34,085 bases of DNA from Deltaproteobacteria bacterium (GTDB taxonomy: Bacteria; Desulfobacterota; BSN033; WVXP01), in NCBI GenBank assembly GCA_019308905.1, contig JAFDHF010000058.1, positions 1 through 34,085 on the forward strand, written 5' to 3'. Shown one piece after another: positions 22,560 to 30,988 of the stretch (position 1 is its first letter; every line of letters begins with the position of its first letter). Position numbers and translations under genes: made by a program. The notes beneath the pieces are model-generated. The model was not told the origin of the DNA. It searched no databases and saw only the letters and a program-made list of their open reading frames with translations.

Positions 22560-22631
22560 TTTTACCTGTGGGGGGTATAAGAAGACGAGAGAATTCAAAG
22601 CTCCGAGTGCAAGAAGGGAGAGCAGAAGTCG

Positions 22632-22823
22632 ATGCCTATCTATGAGTACCGTTGCAAAGCCTGTGGCCATGTTTTCGAGATGATCCGGGGAATAAGCGAC
22701 AAAGACGAAGAGGTTGTCTGCCCGGAGTGCCGCCGGATGGAAGCCGAAAAGCTCTTGTCTCTGTTCAGTTCGAGCGGGACCGCGTCGCAGGGATCGTCCT
22801 GTGGCCCCGGACCCTTCACCTGA
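22632..22823 (+). CDS. FmdB-family zinc ribbon protein
   Basis: A 63-residue protein with the standard FmdB start MPIYEYRC and two zinc knuckles, Cys8/Cys11 and Cys30/Cys33. The C-terminal tail is rich in Ser, Gly and Cys (SSCGPGPF), as usual in this family. FmdB was proposed as a regulator of formamidase in Methylophilus; in most bacteria the role is unknown. A purine-rich stretch (AAGAAGGGAGAGCAGAAG) precedes the ATG. It is probably transcribed from the promoter at 22532 together with the next small gene. Confidence 0.93.
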   Translation: MPIYEYRCKACGHVFEMIRGISDKDEEVVCPECRRMEAEKLLSLFSSSGTASQGSSCGPGPFT

Positions 22824-22915
22824 GCATAGGAGAGGGCGGCGGTCTGCCGCTCAAACAGAGTTTCGGGGAGCGGAAACCGAGGGATTTGCTCCCCGGGTTG
22901 GGAGGCGAGAGCTCT

Positions 22916-23089
22916 ATGAAGGTCATCACGCTGACCCTGGATGAAAAGGACCTGATGGAGATGGAAGCTATTCTCATGGACGGGGACCGGGAGAGAGCCT
23001 TCCATTTTGTCAAGGACGTGATCAAGATGAAGGTGAGAGGCGCGGGTTCCGCCAACCTCGATGTGCGCAAGGGAATGGGCATACGGTAG
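22916..23089 (+). CDS. Small conserved hypothetical protein
   Basis: A 57-residue protein starting MKVITLTLDEKDLMEMEAI, with a likely beta strand, then helices (ERAFHFVKDVIKMKV). Similar short proteins occur in deltaproteobacteria, but no function is known to me. ATG at 22916 has GGAGG about ten bases upstream; the longer open frame beginning at 22652 overlaps the FmdB gene and is not credible. It lies 92 bases after FmdB on the same strand. Confidence 0.72.
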   Translation: MKVITLTLDEKDLMEMEAILMDGDRERAFHFVKDVIKMKVRGAGSANLDVRKGMGIR

Positions 23090-23276
23090 ATTCCGCACGG
23101 TGCGCACCCGGTTGTGCGGGTTGATGGGATAGGTTGACTCGCCACGTCGATTGCGCCGTCGGTCCTGCTTGTCCCGCCGCTTTGACGTTCCTGTTTTCCA
23201 TCGAGAAAGACCCGTATCCTGACAGGACCGGATTCGATTGACCGGTCCGGGCAGGGCTTGTGCTAGAAAGCCGGAC

Positions 23277-23324
23277 TGAGGCGGTCCTGTGACTTGACAG
23301 GAGCCCTGCGGTCATGTGTATCAT
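23277..23324 (+). promoter_or_regulatory. Possible promoter and hairpin upstream of the RACo-like gene
   Basis: TTGACA (23294-23299) is followed by TGTATCAT; the best -10 hexamer, TATCAT (23319-23324), is 19 bases away, longer than ideal. The same bases form a hairpin, TCCTGT-N6-ACAGGA. GACAGGAGCCCTGC here also resembles a B12 box, but the other conserved parts of a cobalamin riboswitch were not found. Confidence 0.35.
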
Positions 23325-23366
23325 GTGCGTCGGCAGCAGACGAGGAAGAAAGAGGGGGCTATTACC

Positions 23367-25376
23367 ATGAGAAGTGACGACAGACCGGATGGGTCGAGCG
23401 CCGGGGAGGCGGCGGACTCCTTTGAAGTGGTCTTCTGGCCGGATCAGAAGGCGGTTGCTGTCGAGAAGGGAACGACGCTACTTGAGGCCGCCGGTCTTGC
23501 AGGGGTCCATATCAATAACCTCTGTGGGGGACAGGGTGTCTGCGGCAAGTGCAAGGTGAAGGTCAAAAAGGGAACCGTGGAGGGCCGTTCCAAGTACCTC
23601 CCCGTGCTCACCAAGGAGGAGCTCCAAGAGGGTTTTGTTCTCGCCTGTCAGACCCCGGTGGAAGATAGGCTCGAGGTTGAGATTCCCCCGGAATCCCGCC
23701 TGGAGGGCGAGCAGATCCTTATCGAGGGCGGGGGGATGAGTTACAGTGAGCCGGCCCTTGTGGAGAGACACCCTCAAGAAGAGGCAAAGGTTCCCTTTTA
23801 CAGTCCCCTGGCATCAAAGGTCTATCTCCAGATGCCCCCTCCGACTCTGGAGGACAATCTGTCAGACCTGGACAGGGTCTACCGCGAGTTGAGAAGAAAA
23901 TGGGAGATCCCGGTTCTAGACATCGAGCTCGACGTCCTCAGGGGGCTCAGCTATCTGCTCCGTGAGAACGATTGGAAGGTGACTGTCACTCTGGGGAAGA
24001 TAACCCATGGTTTTCGGATCCTTCAGGTGGAAGGAGGCGACACGTGCAAGAAGAACTACGGCGTGGCCGTGGACGTGGGTACCACCACCGTCGTGGCCCA
24101 ACTGGTCAATCTCGCGTCAGGACGGGTTGCGGCCTCGTGTGCGACTCATAACCGCCAGATCCGATACGGAGAGGATGTCATTTCCAGAATGATCTACGCC
24201 TGCGACCGGACCAAGGGTCTTGATCCCCTCAACCGGGCGGTGATCGAGAACATCAACGATCTGATAGGGCGCCTGGCCAGCGAGGAGGGAATCTCCGTCG
24301 AGGATATTACCGCCGTTCTCGCCGCTGGGAACACCACCATGACCCACCTCCTTCTCCGGCTGAATCCGTGTTTCATCCGGCTGGAACCCTATATTCCCAC
24401 TGCCAGCACGTTCCCGGTTCTTAAGGCGGCCGAAACGGGAATCCGCATCAATCCCCACGGGCTGGTGGCCTGTATGCCCGGCGTGAGCAGCTATGTGGGG
24501 GGTGATATCACGGCCGGGGTTTTGGCCTCGGGGATAGACGATTCGGCTCAGATCTCCATGCTTCTCGACATCGGGACGAACGGAGAAATAGTGGTGGGCG
24601 ACAATGATTGGCTCGTCTGTTGCAGCGCCTCCGCAGGGCCGGCTTTTGAAGGGGGAGGGACCAAGTGCGGGATGAGGGCGGTGGAAGGGGCGATCCAGTC
24701 TGTGACCATCTCGGACGGCCGCGTGCACATCTCCACCATCGGCGGCAAGAAGCCCAGGGGCATTTGTGGCTCGGGCCTTATCGACGTTATTGCGGCGCTT
24801 TTCGAAAACGGCCTGATCCATGCCAACGGAAAATTCAACATGGATCGACCGATTCCACAGCTCAAGAAGACCGATGAGGGACTGGAGTTCGTCCTGGCTC
24901 CGGGTGATGAATCGGAAACGGGAAAGGACATCGTTATTACGGAGTATGATATCAGCAACCTGATAAAGTCCAAGGGTGCCGTCTTTGCGGCGGCCAGAGT
25001 GCTGGTTCAGAGTGTCGGAATGGACTTTGCCGACATCGAGCGGATCTATGTCGCCGGGGGATTCGGGAACTACCTGAATATTGAGAAAGCCATCACCATC
25101 GGCCTTTTGCCCGACCTGCCCCCTGACCGCTTTGAGTTCATAGGAAACAGCTCGGTGGCCGGGGCTCGAATAGGTCTGGTTTCCAATCATGCCTTCGAGA
25201 AAGCCGAAACCATCGCAAAGAAGATGACCTACTTCGAGCTTTCGGTGAGCCACGAATTCATGGACGAGTTCATTGCCGCTCTCTTCCTGCCTCACACCAA
25301 CCAGGAGCTTTTCCCTTCGGTCATGGAGAGGACGAGATCAAAGGGGAATTCTTCTCAGGAAGCATCGGCATTGTGA
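23367..25376 (+). CDS. RACo-like corrinoid activation protein (2Fe-2S ferredoxin + ASKHA ATPase)
   Basis: A 669-residue protein of the DUF4445/ASKHA family, whose characterised members (RACo, AcsV, RamA-like) use ATP to reduce inactive Co(II) corrinoid proteins back to Co(I). The N-terminal plant-type ferredoxin domain has the [2Fe-2S] ligands Cys53, Cys59, Cys62 and Cys94. A linker region leads into the ATPase part with VAVDVGTTTVVAQL, LLDIGTNGEIVVG and YVAGGFGNYLNIEKA. ATG at 23367 follows AGAGGGGGC at good distance. No corrinoid protein or methyltransferase is encoded in the window, so its partner (for instance a demethylase system or the Wood-Ljungdahl corrinoid protein) must lie elsewhere. 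Confidence 0.9.
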   Translation: MRSDDRPDGSSAGEAADSFEVVFWPDQKAVAVEKGTTLLEAAGLAGVHINNLCGGQGVCGKCKVKVKKGTVEGRSKYLPVLTKEELQEGFVLACQTPVEDRLEVEIPPESRLEGEQILIEGGGMSYSEPALVERHPQEEAKVPFYSPLASKVYLQMPPPTLEDNLSDLDRVYRELRRKWEIPVLDIELDVLRGLSYLLRENDWKVTVTLGKITHGFRILQVEGGDTCKKNYGVAVDVGTTTVVAQLVNLASGRVAASCATHNRQIRYGEDVISRMIYACDRTKGLDPLNRAVIENINDLIGRLASEEGISVEDITAVLAAGNTTMTHLLLRLNPCFIRLEPYIPTASTFPVLKAAETGIRINPHGLVACMPGVSSYVGGDITAGVLASGIDDSAQISMLLDIGTNGEIVVGDNDWLVCCSASAGPAFEGGGTKCGMRAVEGAIQSVTISDGRVHISTIGGKKPRGICGSGLIDVIAALFENGLIHANGKFNMDRPIPQLKKTDEGLEFVLAPGDESETGKDIVITEYDISNLIKSKGAVFAAARVLVQSVGMDFADIERIYVAGGFGNYLNIEKAITIGLLPDLPPDRFEFIGNSSVAGARIGLVSNHAFEKAETIAKKMTYFELSVSHEFMDEFIAALFLPHTNQELFPSVMERTRSKGNSSQEASAL

Positions 25377-25588
25377 GACCTGGAAAGATTATTTCCTAGA
25401 GCCTCGAGCTCCTTCTTTTTTCTGGCAATCTCCTCTTCCAGCTCTTCGATGGCAAGCAGCTGGTACGGCTGGACCGAGTGGGCCGGGAGCTGCTCCTCCC
25501 GCTGCCTCAGTTCCTCTTCCAGCCGGTGGACCTCACTGAGCAAGGCTTCTCTTCTGTTCGCGAGTTCGCTTTGTTGTTGCGGTGCCAC
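25355..25588 (-). CDS. Small coiled-coil protein
   Basis: A 77-residue protein dominated by charged heptad-like helices (SELANRREALLSEVHRLEEE and EELEEEIARKKKELEAL) around a central LPAHSVQPYQLLAIEEL segment. That central motif recurs in small deltaproteobacterial proteins, as far as I recall. It overlaps the 3' end of the RACo-like gene by 22 bases in a convergent arrangement and lies 34 bases downstream of the glycosyltransferase on its own strand, so probably belongs to that transcript. Function unknown. Confidence 0.6.
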   Translation of the reverse strand: MAPQQQSELANRREALLSEVHRLEEELRQREEQLPAHSVQPYQLLAIEELEEEIARKKKELEALGNNLSRSHNADAS

Positions 25589-25622
25589 GAGATATCTCCC
25601 TTTCCGTTTGAAGTCCAGGCTT

Positions 25623-26843
25623 CTAGCCGTCGGCCCAGCGTCTTATCAAGTAGGGTTTTGTCTCCTCGAAGATGAGGCACTGTTCCTCCACGTACTGTTC
25701 GGCCCGGCGGGTCGACATCTTCTCGATGTCGTTGAAGAAACCGAGGAGTCTCCCGTAATAGAGGGGTCTCAGGGAATCGAGGAGTCCGCCTCCGTCGTTG
25801 TTGTCTTTGTGGAAGGCAACGGCGAAGTCGAAGAGGATCTTCGCCCAGAGTTCGGTGGGGAAATCGAAGCGACCCAGCCCGATTCCTGCGACTTCCATGA
25901 GCTTTGAGAACACCTCCGCAGAAAGGACCGCCCTCAATCGATCGATTGATCCCCCGGTTCCCTCGATGAATCTCTCATAGAATCTCTTCTTGTCGATAGT
26001 CATTCCCAGAGAACTCTCCCTCCCATCCGATGGAACTCCGAACACGGCCGTAGGCCTGCTCCACTTCACCCGTTTCCAGTAGTCTGCATAGCGCTCCATG
26101 AGGGTGAAGATGGCCCTTACAACCTGATCGAAGAGGGGGCCGGGATCGCCGGTCTCCTTTCCGGGTTTTTCAGGATCGCGCCTGTGGATAAGGGACTGGC
26201 AGATATGAACCCTGTGGTTCGTGGCAAGGGTGATCATCCAGATGTCGACGGCTGGAGGGGAGACGAGATCCTCCCAGGTCCCGTTCTGCAAGAATATCCT
26301 GGCCAGGTTTCCGGAGAACCCGAATTCCCCTCCAAGGGGGTGCCTGACCCTCCTGCCGTAAAGGGTACGGGTCAGAGGATAGGCAATGATATGGGTCATG
26401 GCCTCCTCGAAGCGATGCCGGTCATAGAGGGGAGCGACAAATCCGAAATCCCTGAAAAGCGGATCGGCGAGGTTGCTGATCCACCGGGGGGTCATACTCT
26501 CCAAGTCTGCCTCTACGACAATGACGGCTCTGGCCTTGAGGTCCACGGCCTTCATGAAGAGACTCCGGAGGTGTTCGCCCCTCCCCCCGGCGCCCTCCGG
26601 TGAGGGGAGATAGATCTTGGGCACCTCGGTGTCAACCGCCAGAAAGGCGTCCCGCCTGAATTCCGTGGGGGAGTCGTCGTAGTGAATGATGACAGAAGGT
26701 CGATCAGGATAGAACCGGGTCAGGCCCTCGCTTGCTGTCCTTGTTGAAAGGCGGATCGGCTCGGCCTCGTCGTATGAAGGGATGGCGACAATGATCTCTG
26801 CTGTTCTTACCTTTCCAGGATTCTCTTCACCGATCTCAACCAT
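25623..26843 (-). CDS. Glycosyltransferase, GT2/GT81-like
   Basis: A 406-residue soluble glycosyltransferase. The N-terminal nucleotide-sugar domain reads EIIVAIPSYDEAEPI, then RAVIVVEADLESMTPRWI, where the acidic residues probably bind metal and donor. The segment FVAPLYDRHRFEEAMTHIIAYPL with RVRHPLGGEFGFSG is typical of the glucosyl-3-phosphoglycerate synthase and mannosylglycerate synthase relatives. The C-terminal half is helical. Such enzymes make compatible solutes or polysaccharide precursors; the actual donor and acceptor are not clear. No phosphatase partner lies nearby. Confidence 0.82.
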   Translation of the reverse strand: MVEIGEENPGKVRTAEIIVAIPSYDEAEPIRLSTRTASEGLTRFYPDRPSVIIHYDDSPTEFRRDAFLAVDTEVPKIYLPSPEGAGGRGEHLRSLFMKAVDLKARAVIVVEADLESMTPRWISNLADPLFRDFGFVAPLYDRHRFEEAMTHIIAYPLTRTLYGRRVRHPLGGEFGFSGNLARIFLQNGTWEDLVSPPAVDIWMITLATNHRVHICQSLIHRRDPEKPGKETGDPGPLFDQVVRAIFTLMERYADYWKRVKWSRPTAVFGVPSDGRESSLGMTIDKKRFYERFIEGTGGSIDRLRAVLSAEVFSKLMEVAGIGLGRFDFPTELWAKILFDFAVAFHKDNNDGGGLLDSLRPLYYGRLLGFFNDIEKMSTRRAEQYVEEQCLIFEETKPYLIRRWADG

Positions 26844-27368
26844 GGGTCCCTGTGCTCCTCGTTTCTGCCGCTACAGACCGGAGCATATCACATGGTTTTT
26901 GCGGGTCAACAGGAAAAAAAGACGCACCTTATTTCTTGCAAGTATAGGGCCATACCAGGGGGCGCCATGGACCTTTTTACCCGTAGCAGGCTCACCCTTG
27001 AGCACCTCTGCTTGTCGCATTCTGGCTGGGGCTCAGCTCCGAGAACCAATTCCACAGCAAGTTTAGGGCATTACCTTCTTACGAGGTCATTCTTGGGCAA
27101 GAAAAACTTGACAAAATACAATATTCTCGACATGGTCATATTGGTGAAAAAGACAAACCTCAAAGAAAGGGTCTACGGGAGTATAAGAACCTCGATGCAT
27201 TTTTCACACCATGACCCAAAACGAGGTAGCCCGGTAACTGAAAATGATATCGAGGTTTCTGGACGAAAAATGACGGATAAGCGAGCTTGTATATCGGAAC
27301 ATGGTTCGGCGCAAACGCCAGAATACAGGGCATGAGGGGAAGACAGCCCAGGAGGAGCACATCACACA
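26844..27368. other. Intergenic region, no gene recognised
   Basis: A 525-base divergent spacer of lower GC content than its left neighbour. TTGACA at 27108-27113 could be a -35 box, but the matching -10 (CATGGT at 17 bases) is poor. An open frame crosses the region but codes for a peptide without recognisable features and has no good ribosome binding site. Confidence 0.5.
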
Positions 27369-28565
27369 GTGATCACAAAAACCCATCACATCGCTTCGGT
27401 TTCTGAGTCGTCCGAGGGTTCACAAACCGGCAATGGCCGTGCGATTCTTGCCCTCGTCCTGGTCAATTTCGTCGGGTACTTCTATACCTCTTTTATGAGC
27501 CCCCTCCTCCCCCTGTTTCTGGAGAAGTTCTCCCTCTCATTGGCTCAGATCGGCCTGCTGTCTGCCGTGTACCGTTTTGTTGGTATGGTCGTCCAACCCT
27601 CGGCGGGATACATTGCCGATCACTATCGAACCCGTCTCTTCGTGCTTGTGGGACCGCTCCTGGTCATTGTGTTCGTTCCCCTCATGGGGATAGCACACTC
27701 CTTTTCGCTCCTTTTCTTGTTTGTGTGCCTCGGGGCTATGGGGCCCCATATGTTTTACCCGACCTCTCTTGGGATGATTTCTGCCTATTCGCGCCAGCAT
27801 GTCGGGTTTTCTATTTCCCTCCTTGAAGTGGGTGGAACTCTCGGTTTCGGCGTGGGGCCGATCTTTATCACCTGGTTTGTGGGTTCCTATGGGCTGGAAT
27901 ATGCTCCTGTCACGATGGCCCTTGGTTTGGCCCTGATGGTCTTTCTTTTGCGAGTGGTTCCCGTGCCGCAAGAAGAGGGGCTCAAGGGCTTCGGCTTTAT
28001 CCGGTCCGTCAAGGAGATTCTGGGTGTGGCATGGCAGCCCATCCTCGTGATATGGGGGTTCATGGTCTTGGGGTCGGTTGTGTGGCAATCGGTCTTCACC
28101 TTTGTGCCGGTCCTCTGTGTACGTGAAGAACGCTCGTTGATCTCGGTCGGGCTCATCTTGTCCCTCTTTGTCTTGTCAGGAGCCATCAGCGATCCCCTTG
28201 CCGGTGCTCTGGCCGATCGCATCAGCCCCAAACGCACCTTCTATTGTCTTCTTCCCATGGCCACGGGCAGTTTGTACTTGCTCTCTCTGCCCGGTGGTTG
28301 GGTCTATCTTGGTGCTCTCCTGGCCGGTTTCTTTGTGTCGCCCACAACACCTCTCGGAATCATGATGGCACAGCAATGGGCCCCGAAGGGCCGAGCGGTT
28401 GTGTCGGGTCTCATGATCGGGCTGGCACCCGGTGTGGCTGCCATGGTGATGCCGGCTTTGGGAACGGTTGCCGACCTTTTTTCGATCCGTCATGTTCTTT
28501 TTTCCGTGTGGCTGTTACCACTTGTAATGTCTGGTCTGATCCGTCTGGTGCCCGAAAAGCAATGA
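27369..28565 (+). CDS. MFS transporter (fosmidomycin-resistance-like)
   Basis: A 398-residue inner-membrane transporter with about twelve hydrophobic segments. The typical MFS loop between helices 2 and 3 appears as GYIADHYRTRL, and its second-half counterpart as GALADRISPKRT. The spread of motifs (PLLPLFLEKFSLSLAQIGLL and HMFYPTSLGMIS) resembles the Fsr fosmidomycin-efflux branch. Substrate is unknown. The start is a GTG with AGGAGG about 13 bases upstream, longer than usual. No regulator gene is adjacent on the same strand. Confidence 0.87.
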   Translation: MITKTHHIASVSESSEGSQTGNGRAILALVLVNFVGYFYTSFMSPLLPLFLEKFSLSLAQIGLLSAVYRFVGMVVQPSAGYIADHYRTRLFVLVGPLLVIVFVPLMGIAHSFSLLFLFVCLGAMGPHMFYPTSLGMISAYSRQHVGFSISLLEVGGTLGFGVGPIFITWFVGSYGLEYAPVTMALGLALMVFLLRVVPVPQEEGLKGFGFIRSVKEILGVAWQPILVIWGFMVLGSVVWQSVFTFVPVLCVREERSLISVGLILSLFVLSGAISDPLAGALADRISPKRTFYCLLPMATGSLYLLSLPGGWVYLGALLAGFFVSPTTPLGIMMAQQWAPKGRAVVSGLMIGLAPGVAAMVMPALGTVADLFSIRHVLFSVWLLPLVMSGLIRLVPEKQ

Positions 28566-28811
28566 CCGGCCACCTGGAATTCACCAATCCCCGGGCGACC
28601 CGCTCGCGCCCAAGAAACCCCTGCCTTTTAGACGCCCGCGAGACATCGAGCTCCTATTTGAGTTCGGTCACAGCGGATCTCAGGGCGTCAACCGTATCCG
28701 GTGACAACCTCTCCGCCCAATGGGCTTCCAGAATGTTTGGAAAAGTCGTCGAGGCAGTCGGTCACCGGGCGCAGAAAATAGGATCCGTGAAAATACCTTC
28801 AATCATTCCCA
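28566..28811. other. Intergenic region with a possible gene fragment
   Basis: On the minus strand around 28650-28740 a frame reads LEAHWAERLSPDTVDALRSA and ends in VTELK plus a stop, which vaguely resembles the last helix of a MarR-type regulator. The frame is closed upstream. This is too short to call a gene. Confidence 0.3.
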
Positions 28812-29615
28812 TTACACAGGATCAAAATGAATCTTCTTGAACTCATCAATAAACTCCACAATATAGTCAACTACAGCTTTTAGCAATTCCTGTCCGTTTT
28901 CAGCAGTCGCATCCGCTGGCGACTTTGGAAAATCGGTATTGGATGAGTCGCTGCACTCCAATAGATCGCCGGTATCAGAAAGATCTCCACTTCTCAAATA
29001 TGTATTTACAACACCAGGGCCAAATTTGAGGCTTGTAAGATCTATTATATGAATTTTGTCCGTAGGTGGTTTATTAGGCCGGAGTGCTGCCTTTTGCAGA
29101 TCAACATTATTGCCTGGCATCGCAAGCATAATAGACGTTTCTGAAATATCGCCGTGACCAACAGGCTTCCATTCGGTTTTCATTTCACAAGTTATCTTCC
29201 ACCACTCGATGAATGCCGCAGTGACACCTTTATCCCTCAGGTTCTGACAAACCGCAGTCAAAGCTGTTCCGTTCCCACCGTGGCCGTTTATGAAAAGGAT
29301 ATGGGTTATTCCATACAAAATAAGACTATCTGCCACGCTTTGATAATACGAAGCAAGTATCTCAGTTGGGATCGATAGAGTTCCCTCGAAATCCTGATGA
29401 TAAGCAGCAAATCCTATCGGTATTGTAGGCGTAACAATCGCTTCTACTTTTCCAGAGACTTCTTTTGCAATGTAATCAGCTATTACGAAGTCTGTACCTA
29501 AAGGCAGATGAGGGCCATGTTGCTCAATGCTTCCGGTTGGGATGATGCCCAGCTTTGTATTTTTGAATGCCTTCTTCGCTTCCTGCCATGTCATATCTTT
29601 TAATTGTTTTATCAT
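28812..29615 (-). CDS. Creatininase-family amidohydrolase
   Basis: A 267-residue metal-dependent hydrolase. The metal-site motif EQHGPHLPLGTD gives Glu31, His33, His36 and Asp42, followed by the family hallmark INGHGGNGTAL and the HGDISETS segment. The family cleaves cyclic or linear amides such as creatinine, and formamide intermediates in cofactor pathways; the substrate here is not clear. AAAGGAG precedes the ATG by nine bases. Base composition is noticeably more AT-rich than the left part of the window, hinting at transfer. It lies 27 bases downstream of a broken aminotransferase gene on the same strand. Confidence 0.9.
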   Translation of the reverse strand: MIKQLKDMTWQEAKKAFKNTKLGIIPTGSIEQHGPHLPLGTDFVIADYIAKEVSGKVEAIVTPTIPIGFAAYHQDFEGTLSIPTEILASYYQSVADSLILYGITHILFINGHGGNGTALTAVCQNLRDKGVTAAFIEWWKITCEMKTEWKPVGHGDISETSIMLAMPGNNVDLQKAALRPNKPPTDKIHIIDLTSLKFGPGVVNTYLRSGDLSDTGDLLECSDSSNTDFPKSPADATAENGQELLKAVVDYIVEFIDEFKKIHFDPV

Positions 29616-29642
29616 TGTTGTTGCTCCTTTTCATATACTTGC

Positions 29643-30297
29643 CTAGGTGATACTCATTAGTATGTCTATTAATAGATTCACATCGCGTACATTCTTTTTG
29701 CAACGCACATTAACGGTTGTGTCCTTCGTCGACATTGTATACTTGAGCGGATGTGGGAAGTCGATATCACAAAAATGTTCAGTTATGGGCCCGTATAATT
29801 GTGTCGTCCTAATTCGTGCCTCGTGAAATGTTTTTAGAATCTCTTGCTTTCGCAAGGAATCGGGAACCTTGAAAATGATTTCATCGCCAGCTTTTCCTCC
29901 GTAGGCCTGAAAGGCATATTCAATTATGATACACTTGTACGGGGAAGCTATGCTTTTCAGTTTCGGAATATCTGCCGGGTAGCCAAAAAGCATCAACAGC
30001 GATAATGGCTCTGACTGGGGCACCCATCGCATTTCTTACTGATCCCGGAGAAATATTATGGTCACTATATGACAGGTCAACTGCGACGGGTTTTCCTCGG
30101 GCTGCAAACGCAACGATTGCCGCACTTGGGCAGTTTGATGCAGGAATGAGAACTTTCTTATTATGGATATCAATGGCTTTCGGAGCTGAGAACAACCCAG
30201 CCGTACCGCTCCCGACAGGAACGACATAGTCGCAACGGAGAAATTCTCTGATCATAGACAAAATATCTCTATTCGTATAGAAATCGTTGTCTTAATT
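29643..30297 (-). pseudogene. Broken DegT/DnrJ/EryC1/StrS aminotransferase
   Basis: Two frames carry pieces of one PLP-dependent aminotransferase of the sugar-modifying DegT family. The upstream piece contains YVVPVGSGTAGLFSA, KVLIPASNCPSAAI and RAIIAVDAF. The downstream piece, shifted by one base, continues with FGYPADIPKLKSIA and QAYGG. The shift falls in a run of five T near 30016-30024; one T fewer restores the reading. After QAYGG the part holding the catalytic lysine is absent, and a C-terminal piece (LRKQEILKTFHEARIRTTQ) follows directly. The N-terminus is also missing, the frame being closed by a stop near 30298. The gene cannot make an active enzyme. Confidence 0.82.
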
Positions 30298-30479
30298 TAG
30301 GTGCCGTGCCTAATATTACTACAAATGTCGCTTTTTTGACTGAGTCGAGTAGACCGATTTCTAGAATTAACCCAGGAATTTGGACAGGGTGATAAGTGAA
30401 ATCTTCTGGCTAGCAGTGGGCATCATCCTGCCGCCTCGGGCACCTTGGAACCACCTAAGTTTACCTCGTTTGGTATAAG

Positions 30480-30655
30480 CGGGCAAGGATTTGATGTGGA
30501 CGTTCCTCACTGTATAAGTCGAATTAGCCACCGATGGCTCCGATCACCTCAGCCACAATCTCATAAGCCTTCGATAGACTTTCTCATGCTTTAAGCTTCG
30601 CCACAACAGTTCGATCGAGACACTGTCGATCCAGCGCCCCTTGACATGTCGTGAA
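30480..30655 (-). pseudogene. IS3-family transposase (OrfB) relic
   Basis: Two minus-strand frames carry C-terminal DDE-integrase pieces. One reads RWIDSVSIELLWRSLKHEKVY, matching the IS3 segment around the last catalytic glutamate, though the usual E-R-L-W is here E-L-L-W. The next frame continues KAYEIVAEVIGAIGG, then after a stop FDLYSEERPHQIL, corresponding to the FYN-ERPHQ-LG ending of OrfB. At least one frameshift and stops have killed it. No terminal inverted repeats were found. Confidence 0.72.
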
Positions 30656-30867
30656 GCGGCCAGGCTATCCACCGGCCTGGAGTATTCCCCGGGAATTCAC
30701 GCACACACGGATGAGATCGTCGAGCTCGCTAAGATTGCCGCAGGGTACGGTGGCATATACGCGTCCCACCTCCGGTGTTCAGGCTCGAAGGTCCTGGGAT
30801 GGCCAAGAGGAAGGGTGACGCTTCTTGAAGCCGTGGCTGAGGCCATCGGGACGCCTTGTTCGACCTC
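30656..30867 (+). pseudogene. Fragment of an N-acyl-D-amino-acid deacylase
   Basis: The + frame reads LSTGLEYSPGIHAHTDEIVE, then AAGYGGIYASHLR and LLEAVAEAIG, segments characteristic of D-aminoacylases, with the SHLR histidine belonging to the metal site. The usual DEG after SHLR is replaced by CSGSK and an insertion. Both ends of the gene are missing: the left edge meets the IS3 relic at about 30655, and the right runs into sequence antisense to the peptide-binding gene. Confidence 0.7.
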
Positions 30868-30933
30868 GAGCCCTTTCGCTTACGGGTTGTCCAGCACCGT
30901 TCTTGGCGTTGGGCGGCATGCCCGGCGCACCAA

Positions 30934-30957
30934 GAAAAGCCCCGCCGAAGCGGGGCT
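30934..30957 (-). terminator. Intrinsic terminator of the peptide-binding protein gene
   Basis: On the minus strand AGCCCCGC-TTCG-GCGGGGCT forms an eight-pair GC-rich stem with a stable TTCG tetraloop, followed by TTTTCTT. It lies about 30 bases after the stop codon of the substrate-binding gene. Confidence 0.9.
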
Positions 30958-30988
30958 CCTTCGCGATGGTGCTACACCAGGTTGGTGG

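Noticed and set aside
23090-23366. Cobalamin riboswitch upstream of the RACo-like gene
   Set aside because: Only a B12-box-like stretch is visible; the other conserved loops could not be identified. Kept as an open question, not as a feature.
24117-25295. 392-codon minus-strand open frame, and the similar one at 20659-21729
   Set aside because: Shadows of the RACo-like and kinase genes, respectively.
26892-27335. 147-codon open frame in the spacer before the MFS gene
   Set aside because: No family features, no good ribosome binding site and unusual composition.
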